Shown here: one piece after another, positions 44,464 through 52,854 of the stretch
How positions within the stretch are numbered: the stretch's first letter is position 1
How the letters are laid out: every line of letters begins with the position of its first letter
Assembly: GCA_902362715.1 (NCBI GenBank)
Contig: CABIXN010000007.1
Span: 62,001 to 126,000, forward strand
Source: Lachnospiraceae bacterium
Lineage (GTDB): Bacteria; Bacillota; Clostridia; Lachnospirales; Lachnospiraceae
Direction of reading: 5' to 3'
DNA: 64,000 nt
Position numbers and translations under genes: made by a program
The notes under the pieces: generated by a model
The model's input: the letters and a program-made list of their open reading frames with translations, nothing else
Database searches by the model: none
Told to the model about the DNA's origin: nothing

Positions 44464-45639
44464 TTAATGATGGAACAGACGGATGCCTGTAAAGCACATT
44501 GCCATTCCATATTTATTGCAGGTATCAATTACATGATCATCGCGAATTGACCCGCCCGGTTCCGCAACATATTTAACGCCGCTTTTATATGCCCGCTCTA
44601 TATTATCTCCAAAGGGGAAAAATGCATCAGATCCCAGAGCAACATCTGTATTTTTCGCCAGCCACGCCTTTTTCTCTTCCGGTGTAAATACCGGCGGTTT
44701 CACCTTAAAGATTGTCTCCCAGACGCCGTCGGCCAGCACATCCATATACTCCTCACCCATATACACATCAATGGCATTGTCTCTGTCTGCCCGTTTAATG
44801 CCGGCCACAAACTGAAGGCCCATAACCTGGGGAGACTGGCGCAAAAACCAGTTATCTGCTTTCTGTCCTGCAAGACGGGTACAGTGAATCCTGGACTGCT
44901 GTCCTGCTCCGATTCCAATAGCCTGTCCGCCTTTCGCATAGCATACAGAATTAGACTGTGTATACTTCAGAGTAATCAAAGCAATCAATAAATCAATCTG
45001 GGCAAGTTCCGGAATCTCTTTATTTTCCGTTACAATATTTTTTAGCATATCTTTGTCTATTTTCAGTTCATTCCGGCCCTGCTCAAAGGTAATTCCAAAT
45101 ACCTCTTTATGCTCCACCGGATTTGGAACATATTCCGGATCTATTTCAATGACATTATATTTTCCGCCTTTTTTTCCTTTCAGAATCTCTAACGCTTCTG
45201 GTTCATATCCGGGCGCAATGACTCCGTCTGATACCTCACGCTTAATAATCTTTGCAGTAGATACATCGCACACATCTGATAAAGAAATAAAATCTCCAAA
45301 GGAAGACATACGGTCCGCACCTCTGGCTCTTGCATAGGCGCAGGCAAGGGGAGATAATTCTCCTAAATCATCCACCCAGTATATTTTACTTTCTGTATCA
45401 GTCAAAGGAAGTCCTACTGCTGCCCCTGCCGGGGAAACATGTTTAAAGGATGTGGCTGCGGGAAGGCCTGTTGCCATTTTTAATTCCCGCACCAGCTGCC
45501 AGCCATTAAAAGCGTCCAGAAAATTAATATATCCTGGTTTACCGCACAGCACTTTTATTGGAAGCTCTCCTTCTTCTATATAAATTCTGGATGGTTTCTG
45601 GTTTGGATTACATCCGTATTTCAATTCTAATTCATTCAT
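44464..45639 (-). CDS. Phosphoribosylaminoimidazolecarboxamide formyltransferase (stand-alone AICARFT)
   Basis: A 391-residue protein equivalent to the formyltransferase part of PurH without the IMP cyclohydrolase domain. It has LKYGCNPNQKP at the start, KHVSPAGAAVG with the catalytic Lys-His, and a C-terminal SDAFFPFGDNI...YVAEPGGSIRDD. It adds the formyl group to AICAR from 10-formyl-THF. It follows the cyclohydrolase gene by 12 bp, so the last two purine steps are split between two proteins. Confidence 0.93.
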   Translation of the reverse strand: MNELELKYGCNPNQKPSRIYIEEGELPIKVLCGKPGYINFLDAFNGWQLVRELKMATGLPAATSFKHVSPAGAAVGLPLTDTESKIYWVDDLGELSPLACAYARARGADRMSSFGDFISLSDVCDVSTAKIIKREVSDGVIAPGYEPEALEILKGKKGGKYNVIEIDPEYVPNPVEHKEVFGITFEQGRNELKIDKDMLKNIVTENKEIPELAQIDLLIALITLKYTQSNSVCYAKGGQAIGIGAGQQSRIHCTRLAGQKADNWFLRQSPQVMGLQFVAGIKRADRDNAIDVYMGEEYMDVLADGVWETIFKVKPPVFTPEEKKAWLAKNTDVALGSDAFFPFGDNIERAYKSGVKYVAEPGGSIRDDHVIDTCNKYGMAMCFTGIRLFHH

Positions 45640-45651
45640 CTGTATGCCCCC

Positions 45652-46365
45652 TTATTGATTCTTATTTACGATTCGTGTCTCATAAGAGCCATCTTCGATA
45701 TTAATGTACCGCACAAATAAAGAAACCTTATTCTCTTCATTTAAACTGTTCCAGAGCAGGTCAGTATAAGCATCAATATCATTCAGAACATCCACAAGCT
45801 CTGGTTCTCCCTCAAAGCTTGGAAGCGGACTGCCGTCTCCCATGTATGTGTGAATAAAATGGGCCTCCCCGGCTGCCGGATTTTCATATGCAAATGTATA
45901 ACGGTTACAAGAGGCCGGATCCCCGTGGTTACTCTTTAAAATAGACATGGCATAGCTGTATTTTCCATCCTCCACATGCATAATACCAGAAATCCGCGGA
46001 GTGTAATTTGGTGCGTCCGGTTCAAAAGTTCTCCCCCGCAGTGACTGTTCAAAGGTCATTTGTTTGTCCATCAGTTCATAGATCGTATCTGTCTGATCTC
46101 CGTTAGTTACAATTGTTTTATTTCCAAGTACACGAACAGGAGCATAAATAATAAGACTGGGATCTTCAAGCTTTGAAGGATCAAATGCCTCCGTACGGAT
46201 TCCGTCTTTTTCCTCCACAAATATACGATTTCTGCTGTTTGCGCTTCTTCCCATAATAAAGTAAGCTGTCACAGCCTTTGTTCCATCTTCTGTTTTTCCA
46301 ATGATAATTCCACGTCCCGGATAATCGTTTTCTTTCAAACGTTTCTCAATTGATAACTTTTCCAT
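45652..46365 (-). CDS. IMP cyclohydrolase, PurO type
   Basis: A 237-residue protein of the PurO/IMP_cyclohyd family (NDYPGRGIIIGKTEDGTKAVTAYFIMGRSANSRNR near the N-terminus; later SNHGDPASCNRYTFAYENP). PurO was first described in archaea and closes the purine ring of FAICAR to IMP; it is unrelated to the PurH domain. Its place directly before a formyltransferase-only gene fits the split pathway. The ATG at 46365 is preceded by AAGGAGG with 9-bp spacing. Confidence 0.88.
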   Translation of the reverse strand: MEKLSIEKRLKENDYPGRGIIIGKTEDGTKAVTAYFIMGRSANSRNRIFVEEKDGIRTEAFDPSKLEDPSLIIYAPVRVLGNKTIVTNGDQTDTIYELMDKQMTFEQSLRGRTFEPDAPNYTPRISGIMHVEDGKYSYAMSILKSNHGDPASCNRYTFAYENPAAGEAHFIHTYMGDGSPLPSFEGEPELVDVLNDIDAYTDLLWNSLNEENKVSLFVRYINIEDGSYETRIVNKNQ

Positions 46366-46948
46366 ACGGAAAATCCTCCTTATTAAGTATGACCAGTTCT
46401 TCTGCAAAAAGATCCCACATTCAGGACCCTCCGCCTGCAGCCAGGGGCCGCCATAACATCATCCCTCTTTAAAGCTATGAGGCACTGCCTGTCAGGACAG
46501 ATAACTTTCTATTAAAGTTTAACATGAGGCCGGCCTTTTTACAACGAAGGTCCGTTTTTGATGGTATTAAATTATTTACTGGAATTTATAAGTACAATTA
46601 ATATGTTTCAGTTGTAAAATAATTTATACTTTTAAATCTGTTGTCTGAAACAAATTTTGGCCAATTCTTATTTTTGGTTCCAAAGATCTTCTTATCATAA
46701 CATGTTTTTTATCACACCGCTGTGTTTCCCGCCTGCTTGGGACGCCTGTTCCATATGCAGATCTGATATCTTATGTTACAGTAATAAAACCATGATCCCG
46801 CAAAGAAAGGATCATACATATTCCATGCCGTGCCCATTCCTTTTGAACGCATAAATATTTTTAAATTGCCGGGAGCGGATTTCGCTGTTGGCGCGTCATA
46901 TATATTGAAGTCTTTCACAGCAAAAGATAAAGTTAGGCAGGAAATACA
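46366..46948. other. Intergenic region between purO and the ECF sigma gene
   Basis: About 580 bp without a convincing gene. The left part (around 46425-46473) has a GC-rich stretch faintly like the left end of family R repeats. The middle is AT-rich. Short open frames here have no ribosome binding site. It must hold the divergent promoters of the purine pair and of the sigma gene, but I could not place them. Confidence 0.5.
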
Positions 46949-47425
46949 ATGGATAAAATTACAAATGATGAGTTTGCAGATTACGCTTCAGCATATCAGA
47001 CCGGCTTATACCACCTGGCATATGCAATCTTAAACAATGAAGCCGATGCACAGGATGCGGTCAGTGAAGCACTTACCAAAGCTTTTGAGCACAGAAATGA
47101 TTTAAGAGACAGAACAAAATTCCGCCCTTGGATTATGAAAATTGTAATGTCTGTAGCAAAAACGATGTTAAGGAAAAGAAAGCGTTCCATTTTGACTGAA
47201 GATATTGATCTCCTTCAGTCTGGATCTGTCACAGAAACCAAATACAGCGATCTGCTGGATATGGTTATGACTCTGGAACCCAAGTTCAGAATCGTTGTGA
47301 TTCTATACTATTACGAATCATTTTCTACTGTGGAAATCAGCGAAATCATGAAAATTCCGGAAGGAACCGTACGCTCCCGGCTGACACGGGCCAGGGAAAA
47401 GTTAAGGCATATGATTGAGTTATAG
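46949..47425 (+). CDS. ECF-type RNA polymerase sigma factor
   Basis: A 158-residue sigma factor: region 2 (about 12-75, with DAQDAVSEALTKAFEHRN and FRPWIMKIVMSVAK) and region 4 (about 105-155, with FSTVEISEIMKIPEGTVRSRLTRAREKL). No anti-sigma gene follows; the next gene downstream is convergent. It could be controlled by an unlinked anti-sigma or by transcription alone. The SD AGGCAGGAA precedes the ATG. Confidence 0.92.
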   Translation: MDKITNDEFADYASAYQTGLYHLAYAILNNEADAQDAVSEALTKAFEHRNDLRDRTKFRPWIMKIVMSVAKTMLRKRKRSILTEDIDLLQSGSVTETKYSDLLDMVMTLEPKFRIVVILYYYESFSTVEISEIMKIPEGTVRSRLTRAREKLRHMIEL

Positions 47426-47439
47426 TTTTGATGCCAGCC

Positions 47440-47484
47440 AAAAAACAGATGCAAAACCAAAAACGGTTCCTGCATCTGTTTTTT
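47440..47484. terminator. Bidirectional terminator after the sigma gene
   Basis: AAAAAACAGATGCA (47440-47453) pairs with TGCATCTGTTTTTT (47471-47484), with A-run and T-run flanks. It separates the sigma gene from the convergent membrane protein gene. Confidence 0.85.
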
Positions 47485-47532
47485 ATACCATAATACGAAA
47501 CAGTTACCTGTCTGTATCTATATCTTTAGCTT

Positions 47533-49308
47533 TTATTTCGATGGGGTATAGGATACCATTTCTTTTCCGCTGTAAGATACCGTAATTTTATCACCCTTTT
47601 CTAAAAAGAGCAGATTCTCGTTTTCCGATACTTTCTGGCGGAAAATTTCCTTCTCGCCGGTGATAATATAAATATAGGTATTTCCATCAATATCAATCAG
47701 TTTTATATCAGCAATGGTAATCGTTTTACTTCCCTCTGCCTCTACAGGCTGCTTTGACGGCTCCTCTTTCTTGTCTTCTTCCTGTACTGCCTCTCCGGTG
47801 CCAATCAGATTCCTGTATTTTTGAATACATTCTTCCTGGGTAGAAGCGGTAGTTACCAGATTATACTGCTCCACATTTACTGCTGCATACAGCTTCACCA
47901 GTCCGCTGGCATCCTTTAAAACCATAATATAAGTAGGTTCTCCATCTACATTGATCAGAGACGGGAAGCTTGCCTGGTATCCTTTTTCCTGTACCTCACC
48001 TTCTGCGGCGGACATAGCCGATTTCTCATCAGCCCCGGCAATTTCATAGTAGTGAGTTTCACCTGTACGCTCATTCGCCATGATAAAACCAATATTAGAA
48101 CTGTCTCCATTCACCGATGTAATGCCTGTGTAAATCCAGATATCTCCATCCTTTGCAACATATCCATAATCGGAAAGGGGAACTGCATCGTTTTGATCAG
48201 TCTCTTCATCTGTGGTATACATGGTGACACGCTTACAGCCTTTTTTTCCTATGACACTGTTAATGAAACCATTCTGCAATTTTCCATACCAGTTATACTG
48301 TTCACAAAGCAGATCGCCGTCATAAACCACATCCACCCAGTTTGGTACATCTGCAGCATCATAATACTGCGATGAGCCATCCACCGGATCCACAATAATA
48401 GCGCCCTTTACAGTTTTTCCTCCAAATAAAAATACAGTCTTTTTGTAAACAGTTGCAATATAATACGGATTTCCCTCTTCATCAATCTCAAAATGCAGAT
48501 TTCCAAAAACCGCTGTAGGATAATGCATTCTGATATGTCTGGCCAGATCCTGTCCCAGATAAGCGGAAGGTACATATTTCATGCCTTCTGCAGCTTCTTT
48601 GTAATCTGCAGACATAGAAACCGGATCTACCGTTACATATCCCGGAATGCCGTCAGATCTGTTATTAATCCATTTAAAAAATCCTGCATATTCCAGAGGT
48701 GCAACCTTCAACGGAGCCTTATTGGCATCAATCTGGGTATAGTCAGAAGCCACATTATACTGACTGACCACATTTGAGAGAGAACCGATTTCACGGTCTC
48801 CAAGCATCTGTGCGGAATAAGTATCCATCAGGGCAATGGAATCCGTATTTAAAGTTTCTGCAAGGTCTTCCTCAAATACCGAATCTTCTACCTTCAAAAT
48901 AGAGGAATACTTTCCCGCATGGAACATAGGAGAGCCAAGTATGGCAATTACAGCTGCTGCCAGAATAATCACTCCCGGAATTACAAATTGCTTTGTATTC
49001 TTATAATTCTGATATTCTCTCTCACTCTGCTGAATATCCCGGCTTGTAATGCTCAGAGAAAAATAGGCAATTGCTTTTACGGCCAGGAATAAAATTGTTC
49101 CGCCGATAACCGCCGCCCAGAATCCTGCTGACTGCACATTAATAGCAAACAATGTAAAGTAAAAAGTAAGCGCAAGTACAACAGCTGTGACAACAGCAGC
49201 TATCAGTATTGATTTCAGCTTAATTTTACCGGCTGCAGAATTTTTTTGCTTCTTCTGCCCCGGAGGCACCTCACAGTTTTTAAATTTTTTTTCTTTTTTC
49301 CGTTTCAT
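47533..49308 (-). CDS. Large membrane-anchored protein of unknown function
   Basis: 591 residues. The N-terminus is highly basic (KKEKKFKN...KKQKNSAAGK), followed by three hydrophobic helices at about 33-53, 63-82 and 108-125. Then comes a long soluble domain (about 130-590), probably extracytoplasmic, with repeated beta-rich segments such as GNPYYIATVYKKTVFLFGGK, GDIWIYTGITSVNG and NVDGEPTYIMVLKDASGLVKLYAA. Each resembles a strand-turn module around a [D/E]G-x-P-x-Y-I core. The end carries a small SH3-like segment. I do not recognise a named function. A strong AAGGAGG site precedes the ATG. It lies downstream of repeat R4 and a candidate Mn2+ riboswitch. Confidence 0.85.
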   Translation of the reverse strand: MKRKKEKKFKNCEVPPGQKKQKNSAAGKIKLKSILIAAVVTAVVLALTFYFTLFAINVQSAGFWAAVIGGTILFLAVKAIAYFSLSITSRDIQQSEREYQNYKNTKQFVIPGVIILAAAVIAILGSPMFHAGKYSSILKVEDSVFEEDLAETLNTDSIALMDTYSAQMLGDREIGSLSNVVSQYNVASDYTQIDANKAPLKVAPLEYAGFFKWINNRSDGIPGYVTVDPVSMSADYKEAAEGMKYVPSAYLGQDLARHIRMHYPTAVFGNLHFEIDEEGNPYYIATVYKKTVFLFGGKTVKGAIIVDPVDGSSQYYDAADVPNWVDVVYDGDLLCEQYNWYGKLQNGFINSVIGKKGCKRVTMYTTDEETDQNDAVPLSDYGYVAKDGDIWIYTGITSVNGDSSNIGFIMANERTGETHYYEIAGADEKSAMSAAEGEVQEKGYQASFPSLINVDGEPTYIMVLKDASGLVKLYAAVNVEQYNLVTTASTQEECIQKYRNLIGTGEAVQEEDKKEEPSKQPVEAEGSKTITIADIKLIDIDGNTYIYIITGEKEIFRQKVSENENLLFLEKGDKITVSYSGKEMVSYTPSK

Positions 49309-49332
49309 ATATCCTCCTTAGCAAGGGATATC

Positions 49333-49420
49333 AGCCGCAGTGCGATCTACAGCGGAGTGTTTTTTGCTCTATAGGAATCGGCACCTTTCAGCTTTATCAC
49401 AACACAGTATCCCTATAGAG
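49333..49420. repeat. Family R repeat, copy R4
   Basis: About 88 bp: CGCAGTGCGATCTACAGCGGAG, a T-run and the CTCTATAGG...CCTATAGAG arms with the conserved loop. It lies between the riboswitch-like terminator and the downstream membrane protein gene. Confidence 0.8.
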
Positions 49421-49424
49421 TAAA

Positions 49425-49542
49425 AAAAGACTTCTGCCACACACAACGTATGACAAAAGTCTTGCTGTTTAATTCTAACCGAGTGCATCTGCACTGTACT
49501 GACGATTTCGAAGCGCATTCGCGTCGCTACTCCCTTTTGCTT
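49425..49542 (-). ncRNA. Candidate yybP-ykoY (Mn2+) riboswitch or stand-alone structured RNA
   Basis: About 118 nt on the minus strand. Near the 5' end is AGGGAGTAGC, followed by TCGTCAGTACA and a CGGTT segment, which I recognise as the conserved boxes of the yybP-ykoY manganese riboswitch. It ends in a 15-bp hairpin (AGACTTTTGTCATAC with GTGTGGCAGAAGTCT, including G-U pairs) and seven T residues, a textbook intrinsic terminator/expression platform. The assignment is from memory of the consensus. An uncharacterised small RNA is the alternative. Confidence 0.6.
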
Positions 49543-49548
49543 GCAACT

Positions 49549-49577
49549 ATAATATAATTTTCCTTCTGCTTTGTCAA
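49549..49577 (-). promoter_or_regulatory. Near-consensus promoter of the riboswitch RNA
   Basis: On the minus strand TTGACA (49577-49572), 17 bp, TATTAT (49554-49549). No ORF begins behind it before the terminator, so it drives a structured leader or small RNA. It starts 40 bp after the MATE gene ends. Confidence 0.8.
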
Positions 49578-49616
49578 CACCTTTTTTATTTCTGGATACA
49601 GCCCTGAAAGAAAGCC

Positions 49617-50984
49617 TCAAATCAGCTTAATACGCTGCCATTTCCCGCTTCTGAAACGAACCCGGAAGAAAATAAGCCTGAATACCCAGTCCAGTACCAT
49701 TGCAAGCCACACTCCTATAACTCCAAGTCCGGCAAATCTCCCAAGAATAACGCTGAACAGTATTCTGCAGACCCACATGGAAACCATGGAAACCGTCATC
49801 GTAAATTTCACGTCATTAGAGGCCCGAAGGGCATTGGGCATTACAAAGGACGGCGCCCACAAAAACATAGCAAATCCACCGTGGATTACAAGGAGTATCA
49901 CTGCCATCTGCAATGTCTCCGGGGAAAGTACATATGCTTTTAAAATTAAAGGCAGAAGCAGAAGAATCCCTCCGTTATAAAGGAACATTACTGCCATTGC
50001 AAGGCGGTTGAGTTTTTTCGTATAATATTCTGCCTGTTTGTAATCTCCTGCTCCTACACACTGGCCAATTACCGTAATCATTCCAATACCAACAGCAAAT
50101 CCCGGAATCACTTCGATACCGGCTATATTATTGGCAACTGCATTTGCTGCAATCTGTACAGTACCAAAGCCGGATACAATCGCCACCACAAGAATCCTTC
50201 CAAACTGAAACATACCGTTTTCCAGACCATTTGGAACGCCGATATATAATATTTTCCGAATCAGAGTTCCGTCAAATACAGGACCTGTAATTTTCTCCAG
50301 ATGCACAATCTGTTTTTTATTTAGCAGCAGAAGTGTAATTACCACAGCTGAAATCATACGCCCGGCCAAAGAACCAAGAGCGGCTCCTGCCACCCCCATA
50401 TCAAGGCCAAATATAAATATGCTGTTAAAAATGATATTTACAATGTTCATTAAGGCCGCCATCCATAAGGTCACACTAGTTTTTTTCATGGATCTGAACA
50501 ATGCCGCTCCCGCACTGTAAATACCTAAAAACGGATAAGAAACTGCAGAAATCATCAGATATGTCATGGCGCTTGTCATTACAGTATCGTCAACATTTCC
50601 AAAAAGACCTCCCAGCACAGGACCTTTGATCAGAAACATCAAGCCCATAATTCCCACAGAAATCAACGTTACGACAATCATAAGCTGATTCGCTGTCTGA
50701 CAGGATTTTTTATGTTCCCGGTGCCCGATATACTGCGCCGCAATTACAGCTCCTCCTGTAGCCAAGGCCTCCAGAATCTGTATAATCAGCTGATTGATCA
50801 TATCCACCAGGGAAACTCCCGAAACTGCTGCCTCCCCAACCCTTGAAACCATGGCCGTATCTACCACACCCACCAGCATCATTAAAAGCTGCTCAAATAC
50901 CAGCGGTATCATCAGTTTCACCAGATCCTGCCTGGAAAACAGCATCTTTGATTCCTCTGCCGGCAGTTCTAATTTCCATTTCAT
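49617..50984 (-). CDS. MATE-family efflux transporter
   Basis: A 455-residue polytopic protein with twelve membrane helices in two pseudo-symmetric halves. The first half starts with DLVKLMIPLVFEQLLMMLVGVVDTAMVSRVGEAAVSGVS, a clear MATE signature. It exports drugs or metabolites with Na+ or H+ antiport. The ATG at 50984 has AGGAAG upstream; the TTG at 50993 is too close to it. Upstream the partial repeat R5 separates it from the UPF0210 gene. Confidence 0.94.
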   Translation of the reverse strand: MKWKLELPAEESKMLFSRQDLVKLMIPLVFEQLLMMLVGVVDTAMVSRVGEAAVSGVSLVDMINQLIIQILEALATGGAVIAAQYIGHREHKKSCQTANQLMIVVTLISVGIMGLMFLIKGPVLGGLFGNVDDTVMTSAMTYLMISAVSYPFLGIYSAGAALFRSMKKTSVTLWMAALMNIVNIIFNSIFIFGLDMGVAGAALGSLAGRMISAVVITLLLLNKKQIVHLEKITGPVFDGTLIRKILYIGVPNGLENGMFQFGRILVVAIVSGFGTVQIAANAVANNIAGIEVIPGFAVGIGMITVIGQCVGAGDYKQAEYYTKKLNRLAMAVMFLYNGGILLLLPLILKAYVLSPETLQMAVILLVIHGGFAMFLWAPSFVMPNALRASNDVKFTMTVSMVSMWVCRILFSVILGRFAGLGVIGVWLAMVLDWVFRLIFFRVRFRSGKWQRIKLI

Positions 50985-50996
50985 ACTCAACACTTC

Positions 50997-51036
50997 CTAC
51001 TTTTCAGTTTTATCACAACACGGTATTTCCTATGGA
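50997..51036. repeat. Family R repeat, partial copy R5
   Basis: Only the right arm remains: CTACTTTTCAGTTTTATC, ACAACACGGTATTTCC and TATGGAG. It reaches into the ribosome binding region of the MATE gene, supplying the sequence just upstream of it. Confidence 0.65.
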
Positions 51037-51107
51037 GCAAAAGCAGGGAGAAATGTCTCCATTTCCCCCTGATACTCCCTCATTTATTTCACCTTCGGTG
51101 AAATTGC

Positions 51108-52472
51108 TTAGTTTTTGAAGCTGTGGACCGGGGCAGGGATTCGTCCTCCTCTGTTTATGAATGCTTCACAGGAGTACGGATTGACCGGCATAATGGGTGC
51201 ATAACCCAGTAAACCTCCAAATTCTGCCTGGTCCCCCACGTCTTTTCCGATTACCGGAATTAAACGAACAGCTGTTGTTTTCTGATTGATCATTCCGATA
51301 GCCATCTCATCTGCAATAATACCGGACAGTGTGCTGGCTGAGGTGTCTCCCGGCACCGCAATCATATCAAGTCCCACTGAGCATACGCAGGTCATAGCCT
51401 CCAGCTTTTCCAGTGTCAGTGCATTGGCCAGCACTGCATCTATCATTCCCTGATCTTCACTTACCGGAATAAAAGCTCCGCTTAAGCCGCCTACATAGGA
51501 TGACGCCATAATACCGCCCTTTTTCACCTGGTCATTTAACAGCGCCAAAGCGGCGGTAGTTCCCGGAGCTCCTGCATATTCCAGACCGATTTCTTCTAAA
51601 ATTTCAGCTACACTGTCTCCAACCGCCGGTGTAGGAGCCAGGGACAGATCAATAATTCCAAAAGGAATCCCCATGCGTTTAGACGCTTCCTGGGCAACCA
51701 GCTGGCCCACTCTTGTAATTTTAAAGGCGGTCTTTTTAATGGTTTCACAAAGTACTTCAAAGTTGGCTCCCCGCACCTGCTCCAGCGCTTTTTTTACAAC
51801 TCCCGGTCCGCTGACGCCCACATTAATAATAGCATCCGCTTCCGTTACGCCATGAAAGGCTCCTGCCATAAACGGGTTATCATCCGGGGCATTGCAGAAT
51901 ACCACAAGCTTTGCACACCCAAGAGAATCGTTTTCCTTTGTGTACTCCGCCGTCATATGTATGATCTCGCCCATAAGTTTTACGGCGTCCATATTAATAC
52001 CGGTTTTTGTTGAACCAAGATTGATAGAGCTGCAGATTCTTTCCGTACATGCCAGCGCTTCCGGAATGGAACGGATCAGCAGCTCATCACTTTTTGTCAT
52101 TCCCTTTGACACAAGTGCGGAATAACCTCCGATAAAATTAACTCCAACCTCTTTTGCCGCTCTGTCCAGTGTTTTTGCCAGCGTCACATAATCATCCGAC
52201 GTATGGCAGGCTGCACTTCCAACCAGTGCAATAGGAGTAATGGAAATTCTCTTATTTACAATGGGAATACTATAATCCCGCTCAATCTCCCGTCCTGTCT
52301 TTACCAGATCTTTTGCCAGCGTTGTAATTTTTTCATAAATATTTTTATTTAACTTATCGAGATCAGAATCAATACAGTCCAGCAGACTGATACCCAGTGT
52401 AATTGTACGCACATCCAGGTTTTCCTGCTGAATCATTTTATTGGTCTCGTTTACCTCAAACATATTAATCAT
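51108..52472 (-). CDS. PFL-family protein (UPF0210/DUF711)
   Basis: A 454-residue protein of the UPF0210 family, related in fold to pyruvate formate-lyase/glycyl-radical barrels but without radical chemistry shown. Long glycine-rich loops such as [15 protein letters not shown] and [19 protein letters not shown] are typical. It is nearly always next to an ACT-domain protein of UPF0237, as here (27 bp upstream). The function is still unknown in the family. Confidence 0.93.
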   Translation of the reverse strand: MINMFEVNETNKMIQQENLDVRTITLGISLLDCIDSDLDKLNKNIYEKITTLAKDLVKTGREIERDYSIPIVNKRISITPIALVGSAACHTSDDYVTLAKTLDRAAKEVGVNFIGGYSALVSKGMTKSDELLIRSIPEALACTERICSSINLGSTKTGINMDAVKLMGEIIHMTAEYTKENDSLGCAKLVVFCNAPDDNPFMAGAFHGVTEADAIINVGVSGPGVVKKALEQVRGANFEVLCETIKKTAFKITRVGQLVAQEASKRMGIPFGIIDLSLAPTPAVGDSVAEILEEIGLEYAGAPGTTAALALLNDQVKKGGIMASSYVGGLSGAFIPVSEDQGMIDAVLANALTLEKLEAMTCVCSVGLDMIAVPGDTSASTLSGIIADEMAIGMINQKTTAVRLIPVIGKDVGDQAEFGGLLGYAPIMPVNPYSCEAFINRGGRIPAPVHSFKN

Positions 52473-52499
52473 GCGTGTATTCCCCTTTATCTTTTTTCT

Positions 52500-52784
52500 T
52501 TACAGTCTGTGCATCTTATCAAAAATTTCTTCTCTCTGGCATTTAATGGAAACGCCAATCTCTTCACCCAGTTTTTCCAGCTGAGCTGCACATTCCGCAA
52601 AAGGTTCTGCCGCATCTTTCATATCCACAATCATCATCATATTGAAAAATCCCTGTACAATCGTCTGAGAAATATCAAGTACATTAATATGATTTTCTGA
52701 AAGATAAGTACATACTTTCGCAATAATGCCTACGGTATCTTTTCCTACTACTGTAATTACTGTTCTGTTTGCTGTATTATCCAT
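52500..52784 (-). CDS. ACT-domain protein (UPF0237)
   Basis: A 94-residue single ACT domain (VITVVGKDTVGIIAKVCTYLSENHINVLDISQTIVQ). ACT domains bind amino acids or other small ligands; this member is thought to regulate or partner the UPF0210 protein encoded by the next gene. The specific ligand is not known. Confidence 0.93.
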   Translation of the reverse strand: MDNTANRTVITVVGKDTVGIIAKVCTYLSENHINVLDISQTIVQGFFNMMMIVDMKDAAEPFAECAAQLEKLGEEIGVSIKCQREEIFDKMHRL

Positions 52785-52854
52785 CTCTTCCCTCCGCGGG
52801 TTCTCCCGCTGTTCCTCTCTTTGTTATATATTTCATTTATTTGAAACATCTCTT

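Noticed and set aside
46425..46473. Possible degraded left end of a family R repeat upstream of purO
   Set aside because: Similarity to CTCCGCCTGC...AACATgATTCC is weak and there are no arms, so it is not called a copy.
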